From: Magnetococcales bacterium
GTDB lineage: Bacteria > Pseudomonadota > Magnetococcia > Magnetococcales > JADFYX01
DNA: 27,792 nt
NCBI GenBank assembly: GCA_015232795.1
Contig: JADFYX010000003.1
Coordinates: 1-27,792, forward strand
Direction of reading: 5' to 3'
Shown here piece after piece: positions 1-8,052 of this stretch. A program made the translations under genes and the position numbers. How positions within the stretch are numbered: position 1 is the first letter of the stretch; the number at the start of each line of letters is the position of its first letter. The notes beneath the pieces were generated by a model that made no database searches, was not told where the DNA came from, and saw only the letters and a program-made list of their open reading frames with translations.

Positions 1-2
1 GA

Positions 3-59
3 GAAATCCCGAAATAAAGAGCGTATTATTTAATAAAGGGATTTCGCCTTGCTTTTTTT
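3..59 (+). terminator. Possible terminator of an upstream gene
   Basis: GAAATCCC (3-10) and GGGATTTC (38-45) are perfect 8-bp complements around a 27-nt AT-rich loop. A T7 run follows at 53-59. The gap of seven bases between stem and T-run and the long loop make it a weak terminator candidate. Nothing else is recognisable before the tRNA promoter at about 173. Confidence 0.3.
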
Positions 60-172
60 GTTAAAATGGCAGGGCAAAATAAAAAGCTATGTTCTTTATT
101 TCAATGATTTTTTGTTGCTCCGGAGCTTTGTAATAGGAAGGGGATTTTTTTATATGTTGATAAAATTAATTC

Positions 173-201
173 TTGACGCTTGAATAAATAAAAGATATAT
201 G
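173..201 (+). promoter_or_regulatory. Putative sigma70 promoter of the tRNA-Val gene
   Basis: TTGACG (173-178) lies 17 bp before TATATG (196-201), about 18 nt upstream of the mature tRNA 5' end. The -35 matches the consensus at five of six positions, the -10 at four. The location directly before a tRNA supports the call; no start site is proven. Confidence 0.5.
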
Positions 202-218
202 CCTCTTACTTTTTACGT

Positions 219-294
219 GGGCGGGTAGCTCAGCTGGGAGAGCATCGGCCTTACAAGCCGAGGGTCACAGGTTCGAGCCCTGTTCCGCCCACCA
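219..294 (+). tRNA. tRNA-Val (anticodon TAC)
   Basis: A complete cloverleaf can be folded. The acceptor arm GGGCGGG (219-225) pairs with TCCGCCC with one G-T pair. The D arm is GCTC/GAGC, the anticodon stem TCGGC/GCCGA holds the loop CTTACAA with anticodon TAC at 252-254, and the T arm carries GTTCGAG. The 3' CCA is encoded (292-294). TAC reads GTA valine codons. It is probably co-transcribed with the tRNA-Asp 108 bp downstream. Confidence 0.96.
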
Positions 295-402
295 ATGTTT
301 TTCCGCTGCCAGGCAAGGAGATGATGGTGCGGTGTTGAATAGCAGGTAGAACGTCTGGGTTCTGGCTCCGAAATTCGCGAGCGTGGACTCGAAGACTGGA
401 TT

Positions 403-479
403 GGGGGCGTAGCTCAGTTGGTTAGAGTGCCGGCCTGTCACGCCGGAGGTCGCGGGTTCAAGCCCCGTCGCTCCCGCCA
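403..479 (+). tRNA. tRNA-Asp (anticodon GTC)
   Basis: The acceptor GGGGGCG (403-409) pairs with CGCTCCC (469-475), with one G-T pair. The D arm GCTC...GAG, the anticodon stem CCGGC/GCCGG with anticodon GTC at 437-439, the T loop GTTCAAG, the discriminator G and an encoded CCA (477-479) are all present. GTC reads aspartate codons. The stretch between the two tRNAs (295-402) holds no gene and probably only processing sites. Confidence 0.96.
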
Positions 480-577
480 TTTTTTACATTTTTAAAGATA
501 AGTTTAGATGACAAGTAGATTAAAAAAGATTTTTCTGGTTTCGACCAATTAAGATTTTTTTTTACCAGATTTTAGTG

Positions 578-614
578 GGTAAGCCGGAGAAGTTATCGGG
601 CTTGCCTTTTTTTT
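578..614 (+). terminator. Intrinsic terminator after the tRNA pair
   Basis: GGTAAGCC (578-585) pairs with GGCTTGCC (599-606), with one G-T pair, and is followed at once by eight T residues. It closes the tRNA transcript and separates it from the ATP-citrate lyase genes. Confidence 0.75.
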
Positions 615-748
615 ATCGGTAGATTTTTTCCTTTATTAGAATTCAGCAAAGATAAAATTTAAGCTAGCAATAAAAGAAAGAAGATACACCAACACTGGTG
701 CGTTTAGTTGAAACTACGAACCAAACACGATGAGTGAGGAGCCACACT

Positions 749-2020
749 ATGCAAATTACAGGCATGAAATGGGGGGCCAAGCTACTCAAGTATGTTGATT
801 TCCCAACAGCAGAAGTCCTTCCAGCTGAAGCAACCAACGAGCAAATCCAAGCCATGCTTAACAAATATGGCAAACTACTGGTAAAACCTGTTTTTAAGGG
901 TGGCATTGGTAAGAAAGGTAAGGCTGGCTTACTTGGCATTGCCTCAGATTTGCGTACAGCATTAAAAGAGAAAGAGCGTCTATATTTTGCTGAGCATCGC
1001 CACGGCAATGCATTTGCGAAATCTGAAGGTGTAACATACGAGGCATTTATTGAGGCAGAGCATGAGATTTATGTCTCTATAACAGACAACACCATCTTTA
1101 GAGCGCCAACTCTGACAATCACCCATCATGGCGGTATGGACATTGAGGAGTTGCCACCGGAGAAGATAGCGGTAGTTCCTTTTGACACGTTGACAGGTCT
1201 AAAAGGATTTATTGTTAATAATGCTCTGCAAAAATTGGGTGCTCCCAACGAGATTATTTCTCCATTGGTGCAGAACATCACAAAATTGTGGGATCTATTT
1301 AACGGCTATGGCATGACCACATTGGAGTTAAATCCAATTCGTTTGGCACGTAACGCTGCAGGTCGCCTGGAGCCTATCGCATGTGATTTTAAATGTGCAT
1401 TTGATAATGACGACCGCAACCGTCTGCGTTTGGGACTTCCTTCCGATTTGGACTCAAACGACCTTTCTGATTATGAGTTGGAGGTAAACCAACTGCGTAC
1501 CTATCAGGGGCAGTCGGATGTGACCATTATCAACCCAGCCGGAACAATTACCGCCATGACCTTTGGTGGTGGTGCAAATGCGTTGGTTACTGAGCTGCTT
1601 GGTGATGCTGCGACAATATCATCTGACTTTGGCGGCAACCCGCCATATCAAAAGATGCTTGAGATCAGCCAGATTACATACAAACACTGGTTAGCACAGA
1701 CAAATGTGCTGTTTTTGATTGGTGGTAAAGCAAACAATACAGATATTTATGAGACCTTCCGGGCTATGGCAGATGGGCTTCGCGAGTATTTTAGCGAGCA
1801 TGGACCGACCCCAATTTATGTTCTGGTAGGACGTGGTGGTCCAAATGTGGTTCGGGGTATGGGCTATGTGAAGGATACTCTAGACAGTTTAGGCGTTCCT
1901 TATTCCATGTTTGGCTATGATTCCGCAATGAGTGAAGTTATTAATTTTGCTCAAAATATGGACATCTGGATGAAAGAAGGTGGACGCAAGATGATCGCCA
2001 CTAAACTGGGTATCAAATAG
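749..2020 (+). CDS. aclB: ATP-citrate lyase, small (beta-like) subunit
   Basis: 423 aa. It resembles the ATP-grasp/succinyl-CoA-synthetase-beta half of ATP-citrate lyase, which with the large subunit cleaves citrate to acetyl-CoA and oxaloacetate using ATP and CoA, a key step of the reductive TCA cycle. Visible landmarks are an N-terminal lysine-rich ATP-grasp stretch (KPVFKGGIGKKGKAGL), a THHGGMDIEE segment matching the HHEGGVD region of eukaryotic ACLY, TLELNPIRL (metal/ATP-binding region) and, in the C-terminal half, FGGGANALV and VGRGGPN, which match the AGGGASVV and VRRGGPN segments of ACLY. The start at 749 is chosen because AGGAG (737-741) sits 7 nt upstream; a GTG in frame at 734 would overlap that ribosome site. 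The large subunit follows 107 nt downstream. The gene symbol is by homology; the family is the divergent type, not the Chlorobium type. Confidence 0.85.
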   Translation: MQITGMKWGAKLLKYVDFPTAEVLPAEATNEQIQAMLNKYGKLLVKPVFKGGIGKKGKAGLLGIASDLRTALKEKERLYFAEHRHGNAFAKSEGVTYEAFIEAEHEIYVSITDNTIFRAPTLTITHHGGMDIEELPPEKIAVVPFDTLTGLKGFIVNNALQKLGAPNEIISPLVQNITKLWDLFNGYGMTTLELNPIRLARNAAGRLEPIACDFKCAFDNDDRNRLRLGLPSDLDSNDLSDYELEVNQLRTYQGQSDVTIINPAGTITAMTFGGGANALVTELLGDAATISSDFGGNPPYQKMLEISQITYKHWLAQTNVLFLIGGKANNTDIYETFRAMADGLREYFSEHGPTPIYVLVGRGGPNVVRGMGYVKDTLDSLGVPYSMFGYDSAMSEVINFAQNMDIWMKEGGRKMIATKLGIK

Positions 2021-2127
2021 TCAATCAAAACTCCTTTAAGTGGGGTCTCCTTATCGGTTCAACCTGGGATAGATTGCAGTGTTTGAATTGGAATAGTGAG
2101 TTATAAAATTTGAGGATAGCCATAGCT

Positions 2128-4890
2128 ATGAAAACTAATACAGATTTAAATAAGGGCTTTAACTTTCAGACCGCCCGTGGAGAAGATGAGTTTCCCTATT
2201 ATGTAGGGATTCATTCTCTAGCCGACATGGCCACGAAGGATGACAAGGTTTGTGTTTTAAATATTCTTGGTGGTGAGAGTAAGACAGTTACACCAACCAG
2301 CCATGAGTTCTCAGGTGGTAACATTGTTTGTGGTACCATGCCGGGTCGTTCGGGTTCGGTAATGAAAACCAAAATCGGTGATATTCCGGTTTATAACAAT
2401 GTTTTAGAAGCGTTGGAAGCTGGTCATAAATTTAACGTAGCGGTAGTTTACGTACCGCCAGCAGGGGTTAAGGATTCAGTTATCGAGGCGGTTCGGGTTA
2501 ATCCTGATCTTAAGAAGGTTATTATTTTAACTGAGAAAGTTAAGGTAAAGCATTCCCGTATGATTCGCCAATATTGTCAATGGCGTGGTGTGGATGTATT
2601 TGGTGCCAACTGTTTGGGTGTGGGTGATGCGCACAACAAGGTACGTTTGGGCGGTGCTTTGGGTGGTGATTCCCCAGAGGAGTCTATGGTTCCTGGTTCC
2701 ATTGCTATTTTTTCCAACTCTGGCAACTTTACCACCACCATGGCGACTTATCTTTTGACTGCGGGTTGGGGAACGACTGTTTCCTTATCGTCTGGTAAAG
2801 ATCTTTATATTCAATATTCTGCTCCTGAATTTACCTATGCCATGCATAACGATGACAGAACCAAGGCTATGGTTATGTATATTGAGCCGGGCGGATATTA
2901 TGAGCATGATTTAGAGTTTGAAAAGCCGGTTGTTGTTTGTGTTGTTGGGCGTTGGAAGGCCAAATTGACCAGAGCGTGTGGACATGCGGGCGCGGTTGCA
3001 GGCAGTGGTGATAATGCCGAGGCCAAAGAGAAATGGTTTTTGGATAAGTTTGGTGTGAAGGCTATTTTTACGCCGGATTCGCCAACTTGTTCGGCAAAGG
3101 GTGCGGTTGTAACCAACATTTCGCACATTCCGTTGGCGTTGACATCTGTAATGATGATGAACGGCATTAAGCCGGACTTTGCGCCACGGGGTAATTTAGA
3201 GCCAAAATGTTGGTTTAACAACAACATGGGATTGGCATTTCCAGCAGAATTATCACCAACAGTAGTTGAGGCTATTCCCCCATATAACGAGCAGATTGAG
3301 GCGTTAAGAAGGCAGGTTGGAACGATTTTCCCAAGACAGACCTTGAAGGATTGTTCTGGTGCTTCACGTATGGACGGCAAAACTCAGGTGACCCAGATTC
3401 ATGGTGTTAGTGTTTTGGATGCTTCGACCAAGAGTTTTGAGGAGAATTTAGTTCAGTCGTTGATTAGGGAATACCCAGATGCAAACGGCGCAGCCATGGC
3501 TAATGTGGCATTGAACGCATATGTTAACCAGAGTGGCAACGTTGGTTTGGCAGCAGCCGATGCAGCAAGAGAGGCGGGTAGTAGCCCCAACGCATGTTTA
3601 TCGACTGCGGTTGCGGTATTGGGACCAAAAGAGGTTCAATCATCTAGGGATGCGGTTGCTGCGATAATTGAGCTATTTGGTTTAGCCAGACTTGAAGATC
3701 CGGCGAATACTGATTTTGATTTCAGTGAACAGCTTGAAAAAGCAGCCGAGGCGACTGATGGTGTTTTAGTAGGTGATAAGAGCGGCAAGCGTGGCAAGGT
3801 GATGTTGGCAGCGTTGGAGGCAAGAGGGGTTAAGTCGGTATTTATTGATTTCTTAAAAGCCTTAGCAGAGCGTAAAGGAGGAGAATTACGTGATAGTCAG
3901 GTATTGGCTGCCATTACATGTCATTTGGCATGGAGTGCGTTTATGCGTCGCAGACTTTCGCAAACCACACTTTTAAACATGCCATGGCATTTCCGTATTT
4001 TCAGTGCGTTGGTAGGTTCTGCGGTACCTGCGGACAAGCAAGACAAGAAGTCTTTCTGTGGTACTGACAATGGCGAGATGACCAACGATTGGAGCTTTAC
4101 AGAGACTGCATTTGCAGCTTTGTTGGGCAGAAGACCCACTGAAGAGGAGAAATTCTCATTTTCAGTTCTGCAAGGATTATTGATTACCAACGGTCCTGGC
4201 ACGATTTCGGCGCAGGGTGCCAAGGGTGCTGTGAGTGCAGACGGCCCTGAGGTTCCAGAGCGTATTCAGGTTAACAAGGGCTACCTTGGCTTTTTATCCC
4301 ACACCGGCTTTGCCCATGGCGGCAACGGTTTTGAGGCGATAGCCTTTTTGATGGAGCGTTTTGCAGATTCCAACTTGGAAGATCCTGGTTTGAAGGGTCA
4401 CAAGTTAAACTTAAAGGCCATGGCGACAGCTTATGCCAAGGAGTATAAGGTTTACAAGACCCAAGCCAAGGCAGCGGGCGATTTGGGTTATGCGAAGATA
4501 CCATGTATCAACCACCCTGTATTTAAGAACAAGCCTGTTAACTATGATCCTCGTGAGGTATTTGTTGACAAGTTATTTAAGAAGCGTGGTGAGTATAACA
4601 TTTTCCAAGATTATTACCACAATGTAGTACAGGCACTAAAGGACACAGGGGTTAGCAAGAATGTGTACTGTGTGAATGTTGATGCGGTTATTGCGGTTAT
4701 TTTGTTAAAGATGTTGTGGGTACCGTATAAGAATGGTGAGATTAGTGGTGATGCGTTGGAGAAGGCGGCATTTACGACTTTCTTATTTGGGCGGATGATT
4801 GGTAGTGCGGCTGAGATTGACGATCATACGAACCGTGGTAAGAATATGGATACACGCGCCAAGGCGAGTGATTGTAGCTTTGCGGGATAA
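2128..4890 (+). CDS. aclA: ATP-citrate lyase, large (alpha-like/citryl-CoA lyase) subunit
   Basis: 920 aa, far longer than the ~600-aa AclA of green sulfur bacteria. Residues ~1-370 resemble succinyl-CoA synthetase alpha: GANCLGV, IAIFSNSGNFTTT, and the phospho-histidine motif GHAGA with His at about 286. The C-terminal third (about 640-920) looks like citrate synthase/citryl-CoA lyase: AHGGN (His ~730), INHPVFKN followed by YDPRE (His ~796, Arg ~809) and VNVDAVIAV. The middle (400-640) is poorly assignable. An ATG at 2128 with GAGG at 2112-2115 is preferred over the TTG at 2110. It forms an operon with the small subunit and ends at a strong terminator. With that partner it should perform the whole ATP- and CoA-dependent citrate cleavage, though some members of the wider family split the two steps. 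Confidence 0.85.
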   Translation: MKTNTDLNKGFNFQTARGEDEFPYYVGIHSLADMATKDDKVCVLNILGGESKTVTPTSHEFSGGNIVCGTMPGRSGSVMKTKIGDIPVYNNVLEALEAGHKFNVAVVYVPPAGVKDSVIEAVRVNPDLKKVIILTEKVKVKHSRMIRQYCQWRGVDVFGANCLGVGDAHNKVRLGGALGGDSPEESMVPGSIAIFSNSGNFTTTMATYLLTAGWGTTVSLSSGKDLYIQYSAPEFTYAMHNDDRTKAMVMYIEPGGYYEHDLEFEKPVVVCVVGRWKAKLTRACGHAGAVAGSGDNAEAKEKWFLDKFGVKAIFTPDSPTCSAKGAVVTNISHIPLALTSVMMMNGIKPDFAPRGNLEPKCWFNNNMGLAFPAELSPTVVEAIPPYNEQIEALRRQVGTIFPRQTLKDCSGASRMDGKTQVTQIHGVSVLDASTKSFEENLVQSLIREYPDANGAAMANVALNAYVNQSGNVGLAAADAAREAGSSPNACLSTAVAVLGPKEVQSSRDAVAAIIELFGLARLEDPANTDFDFSEQLEKAAEATDGVLVGDKSGKRGKVMLAALEARGVKSVFIDFLKALAERKGGELRDSQVLAAITCHLAWSAFMRRRLSQTTLLNMPWHFRIFSALVGSAVPADKQDKKSFCGTDNGEMTNDWSFTETAFAALLGRRPTEEEKFSFSVLQGLLITNGPGTISAQGAKGAVSADGPEVPERIQVNKGYLGFLSHTGFAHGGNGFEAIAFLMERFADSNLEDPGLKGHKLNLKAMATAYAKEYKVYKTQAKAAGDLGYAKIPCINHPVFKNKPVNYDPREVFVDKLFKKRGEYNIFQDYYHNVVQALKDTGVSKNVYCVNVDAVIAVILLKMLWVPYKNGEISGDALEKAAFTTFLFGRMIGSAAEIDDHTNRGKNMDTRAKASDCSFAG

Positions 4891-4921
4891 GATGCATTAG
4901 TAGTAGTAAAAAAAGAGAAAA

Positions 4922-4951
4922 GGGTCGCTATAATTTAGCGGCCCTTTTTTT
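4922..4951 (+). terminator. Intrinsic terminator of the ATP-citrate lyase operon
   Basis: GGGTCGCTA (4922-4930) pairs with TAGCGGCCC (4936-4944), with one G-T pair and a 5-nt loop, followed by T7. An A-run precedes the stem, so it may act in both directions and also stop readthrough from the convergent STAND gene. Confidence 0.85.
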
Positions 4952-4980
4952 ATGCAGTTCAGTTTAGCCTGTATTAGTGT

Positions 4981-5030
4981 GGGTCAAGGGAGATCATCTC
5001 CCTTGCGGGTTTGGGCAGCGCCCAAGGTTT
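4981..5030 (-). repeat. Composite palindromic repeat core, copy A (reverse orientation)
   Basis: Read on the minus strand this 50-nt block matches the blocks at 8053 and 11543. It has two hairpins: TTGGGC/GCCCAA (5011-5016 with 5020-5025) and CAAGGGAGAT/ATCTCCCTTG (4985-4994 with 4996-5005, one-base loop). The second stem is perfectly paired over 10 bp. It lies in the convergent gap after the lyase terminator. No T-run follows, so it is not a plain terminator. Confidence 0.8.
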
Positions 5031-5048
5031 GGCCTGTGCTTATAAAAA

Positions 5049-5097
5049 CGCCGGATTTAAAAAGGCTTTTTTTCGCTTTTGAAAAAAAGTCCCGGCG
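5049..5097. repeat. Long imperfect hairpin
   Basis: CGCCGG (5049-5054) pairs with CCGGCG (5092-5097). Inside it, a run CTTTTTTT pairs with AAAAAAAG, so the whole segment can fold as one long hairpin. It belongs to the same cluster of palindromes as copy A and the perfect palindrome at 5111. No coding sequence is evident. Confidence 0.5.
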
Positions 5098-5110
5098 AGT
5101 ATATCAATTA

Positions 5111-5154
5111 CCAAGAGAGTAAAACCCAGTCAGTTTTGGGTTTTACTCTCTTGG
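5111..5154. repeat. Perfect 18-bp inverted repeat
   Basis: CCAAGAGAGTAAAACCCA (5111-5128) and TGGGTTTTACTCTCTTGG (5137-5154) are exact complements around the 8-nt loop GTCAGTTT. It lies 66 nt beyond the stop of the minus-strand STAND gene. Neither strand has a T-run after the stem, so it is not a classical terminator; it may be a 3' RNA-stabilising hairpin or a dispersed repeat. Confidence 0.8.
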
Positions 5155-5219
5155 CAAAGCAAGTTACCTGCTATGGGTGGGGGCAGACAAAAAGCCAAAG
5201 AAAAAAACCAAGCAATAGA

Positions 5220-7703
5220 TCATTTATTCTTCAACTCATCAAGTTTTTTCAAAATAGGTTCTAGTAACTCCATATCAGGCACTTGATTTAACTCACTACA
5301 ATAAATGCGATAATTACCCACCATAACTTCCATCCACGGCTGATAAGCCAGAGGAATCTGGAAAAAAGCACCTGATAATTTTTCCACCGCCTCCTGGGCC
5401 GGGGCAAGGGCTGCTTCTTTTTGGCCTAGTTCACTGTATCTAATAGCAAGAGTGTTGAGTGAAAGAGCCAATTTTGGCAAATAAACATCCGGCTGCCTTT
5501 TACTTAGCTTGCGATAGATATCCTCCGCCTCCTGGGCCGGGGCAAGGGCAAGGGCTGCTTCTTTTTGGCCTAGGTCACTGTATCTATTGGCTATATTGTT
5601 GAGTGACATAGCCAAATCTGGCAAATAAACATCCGGCTGCCTTTTACTTAGCTTGCGTCTTATCTCCTCCGCCTCCTGGGCCGGGGCAAGGGCTGCTTCT
5701 TTTTGGCCTAGGTCACTGTATCTATTGGCTATATTGTTGAGTGAATTAGCCAAATCTGGCAAATAAACATCCGGCTCTCTTTTACTTAGCTTGCGATAGA
5801 TCTCCTCCGCCTCCTGGGCCTTTTCCATAGCATCATCATGAAGCCCAAGGTCACTTAAACGTACCGATAGATTATTAAGATATTGACTTAGTTGCGCAAT
5901 TTTTTCATGCTTCTCATCTCCCCCAATTTCATCCCGTAAGATAGCAACAATGCGCGCTTCGATCTGAGCGGTCAACTCCACCAGCCCCAGACTGTAATCT
6001 GGCATTTGCTCGTCTATTGTGATGAGCATAGCCAATGAGATATCTTCATGCTCTATAATAGATTTTAACCAATTCAATGGCTCTTGGCGTTCACCCTGAT
6101 AAACAAAATCCTGCCCACAACGTATAATTGCTGCAATTGCCCGACCTTGGGAATAGTGCATAGCCCGCGCTGCCACTGGTATTTGCTTTGCGGTAGGTTT
6201 TGCATCCAAGGCTAAAATAGTCAAAGCCTCACCAATCATATCAGGGCGAACCGGGGCTGCGCCTTCACCATTTGGGGTTGGTAGCACCTGTTGCAGAAGA
6301 TCAACCATAGCTCTGCGGCCAGCAGCACCATCATAACCAAGCAGCTCTTTTTCTTCCTTAACCACCGCCATCAACTCTGCATGGCCCAAGCCTTCACAGA
6401 GGGTGACATAGGCAGCAAGATGTTTTAAAAGCTGCCCGGTTTCATCTTTGGCAAACCTTTCAATACGTGTAAGTTCCCGTTTAGCCAACCACATAGCCAG
6501 ATCTACATTATTCAACAAAAGCAGATCTGCAAAGCCATTTTTTGCTGCCAAGATACCAGCCATAAACAGATAGAGGGGATGTCCACCCCAGTCAGATTTC
6601 TCCAACTGTTGATCAAATTGTTTATCTGTGCCCGGTTTTGGTGGCAGTTTATTGCTACCCAACCCCTTGATAACAGCCTCTAAGAAATCGTGACGAAACT
6701 TTATTTCTGATAGCTGTGGTAACTCTTCTGGTTCGGTAGGGTTTAAATATTCAAATAATCCTTGTGCTGCAAAAGAGGCTCCCCCAAAAGCATCTTTACA
6801 CCACCCCTCCTCCCATTTGGCTGTACGTTCTAATAACAATATCCGCAAAGAGAGTCTTTTTCGTTCTGGTAAAGATAGCAGACGGCTAAACCATTTATTT
6901 AGATCGCCAGCTAAAAAGGCGGCATAGTCCACCACTACCAGAGTGGGTTGATACCACTCAAAGCTTATACGATCAGTCTGTTGCAGCAAAAATTCAAGAT
7001 CACTAGTGCCTAAAAACCCCACCATCCATTGTTTCTCAACGGCTTTACGACACAACTCCCAAGCAAAACGGGTTTTGCCCCGGCCTCCTGCCCCGGTAAG
7101 TATCCGCACCGCAACCGGGCTTTTGTCATCTTGGAGCCAGGCCATATACTCCTTCATCTCAACATCTCGCCCCAACAGTGGGATGTGTTGAAATTCAGGA
7201 AGAAGCCAGTCCAGCTCGGTTTTTGGTTTTGGGGATTTTTGTTTGGGACGTTGCAAACAGGAAGAGAAAAAGCTTTTGCGTTTCCAGAGGGTTTTGAACT
7301 CTTGGAAACAAAATGTAGCAATTTTTATATTAGGATTTTCTTTTTTAAGCTTTTTTATTAAAACTACAGCAGAGATTGCCAAACCATCCACATGGTTATG
7401 AACAAAGGTCCATTTTTGAAACCCTAAAGGGCGATTTTTTGCAGTTTTAACAGCCTTGGCAAAATCTTCTTTAATTTTTTTTGTCTGGCTTTGAGCAGGG
7501 GCTTTTCCCCCTTGGGAACCATAACAGGCAAAAATATGTTCTTTATCCAGAAGATAACCATCAACCCCACCATCCCCCTGATAAGGTCGAACCCGCTGAA
7601 AGTCAGACCCATGGTGCATCTCCATCAAATCACAAAAAAAATCCTCAAACTGCTGCCCAGATAAATTACGCAGTTCGGCTTTTATCTCGTCATCTTCTTC
7701 CAT
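5220..7703 (-). CDS. STAND-type NTPase with REase-like N-terminus and TPR C-terminus
   Basis: 827 aa. Domains in order: residues ~13-150 look like a restriction-endonuclease fold (QFEDF with Glu20; GDGGVDGY with Asp44 and Asp48; then IFACYGSQ where the usual QxK should lie, so the catalytic lysine is not obvious). Residues ~175-450 are a P-loop NTPase of STAND/NLR type: Walker A GAGGRGKT (204-211) and Walker B LVVVDY (255-260). The C-terminus (from ~630) is a TPR array of 46-48-residue units. This effector-NTPase-repeat layout is that of Avs-like anti-phage sensors; the role here is inferred. The start is placed at ATG 7703 because GAGGAG lies 10 nt upstream; the TTG at 7727 lies upstream of that site. 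The gene stands alone, with palindromic repeats on both sides. Signalling or regulatory STAND proteins are an alternative. Confidence 0.8.
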   Translation of the reverse strand: MEEDDEIKAELRNLSGQQFEDFFCDLMEMHHGSDFQRVRPYQGDGGVDGYLLDKEHIFACYGSQGGKAPAQSQTKKIKEDFAKAVKTAKNRPLGFQKWTFVHNHVDGLAISAVVLIKKLKKENPNIKIATFCFQEFKTLWKRKSFFSSCLQRPKQKSPKPKTELDWLLPEFQHIPLLGRDVEMKEYMAWLQDDKSPVAVRILTGAGGRGKTRFAWELCRKAVEKQWMVGFLGTSDLEFLLQQTDRISFEWYQPTLVVVDYAAFLAGDLNKWFSRLLSLPERKRLSLRILLLERTAKWEEGWCKDAFGGASFAAQGLFEYLNPTEPEELPQLSEIKFRHDFLEAVIKGLGSNKLPPKPGTDKQFDQQLEKSDWGGHPLYLFMAGILAAKNGFADLLLLNNVDLAMWLAKRELTRIERFAKDETGQLLKHLAAYVTLCEGLGHAELMAVVKEEKELLGYDGAAGRRAMVDLLQQVLPTPNGEGAAPVRPDMIGEALTILALDAKPTAKQIPVAARAMHYSQGRAIAAIIRCGQDFVYQGERQEPLNWLKSIIEHEDISLAMLITIDEQMPDYSLGLVELTAQIEARIVAILRDEIGGDEKHEKIAQLSQYLNNLSVRLSDLGLHDDAMEKAQEAEEIYRKLSKREPDVYLPDLANSLNNIANRYSDLGQKEAALAPAQEAEEIRRKLSKRQPDVYLPDLAMSLNNIANRYSDLGQKEAALALAPAQEAEDIYRKLSKRQPDVYLPKLALSLNTLAIRYSELGQKEAALAPAQEAVEKLSGAFFQIPLAYQPWMEVMVGNYRIYCSELNQVPDMELLEPILKKLDELKNK
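5393..5890 (-). repeat. Tandem 138/144-bp repeat coding for TPR units
   Basis: The string CCTGGGCC recurs at 5393, 5531, 5675 and 5813, giving periods of 138, 144 and 138 bp. Neighbouring units are almost identical at DNA level over more than 100 bp, including synonymous positions. The 144-bp unit carries an extra 6 bp that doubles an Ala-Leu pair. The outermost units are more divergent. This suggests recent duplication or gene conversion within the sensor region. Confidence 0.85.
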
Positions 7704-7910
7704 TATGCCCTGGCTCCTCAAGTGCAACCCTACCGTTTAGTCTTGGTGGGCAAGAGTAACAAAAAAAGCAGGGTTTTTATATTATTAAATTAATTTCAAT
7801 GTGGGTTGGTTAGCAGGCAGGAAAGTATGGATTTGCTGGAGTTAAGAGGTATCTGTTAAACAATATTAAATTTTGTTCTAACTTTAATATATTCAATCAA
7901 ACCTAAAGCA

Positions 7911-8016
7911 AAAATTTGGGTGGGCTTGCAGCCCTAACCCCCTGGCTTTGTATTGCTTTGGCTTTTATAGGCAAACCTTGGGAGGGCTTGCAGCCCCCCA
8001 AACCCCCTCGCTTTTG
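7911..8016 (+). repeat. Composite repeat, GGGCTTGCAGCCC modules (two in tandem)
   Basis: Two related modules each contain GGGCTTGCAGCCC (7922-7934 and 7984-7996). In the second, the hairpin is extended by TTGGG/CCCAA with a single bulged A at 7983. Each is followed by a C-run and a GCTTT block. A third copy of this module is at 11474-11515. They sit just upstream of core copy B and form one larger composite element with it. Confidence 0.75.
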
Positions 8017-8052
8017 AAATTAAAGGCTTTTATAGGCTTAAAGTCAAAAGCG
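8009..8052 (+). repeat. Spacer palindrome between repeat modules
   Basis: CGCTTTTGA (8009-8017) is complementary to TCAAAAGCG (8044-8052). It links the GGGCTTGCAGCCC module to core copy B. The equivalent place in copy C has CTTTTAA/TTAAAAG, a different sequence that can still pair, which suggests that the ability to fold matters. Confidence 0.55.

Noticed and set aside
265..480. Minus-strand open frame of 71 codons over the tRNA genes
   Set aside because: It is the antisense of tRNA-Val 3' part, spacer and tRNA-Asp; this is a well-known spurious ORF type.
2898..3380. Minus-strand open frame of 160 codons inside the lyase large-subunit gene
   Set aside because: It lies wholly within a conserved coding sequence on the other strand and its product has no recognisable features.
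5079..5264. Plus-strand open frame of 61 codons
   Set aside because: It runs across the perfect palindrome and into the 3' end of the STAND gene; the peptide follows the repeat structure, not a protein pattern.
5393..5890. CRISPR-like array
   Set aside because: The regular repeats are long (138-144 bp), in frame and code for TPR units; there are no unique spacers.
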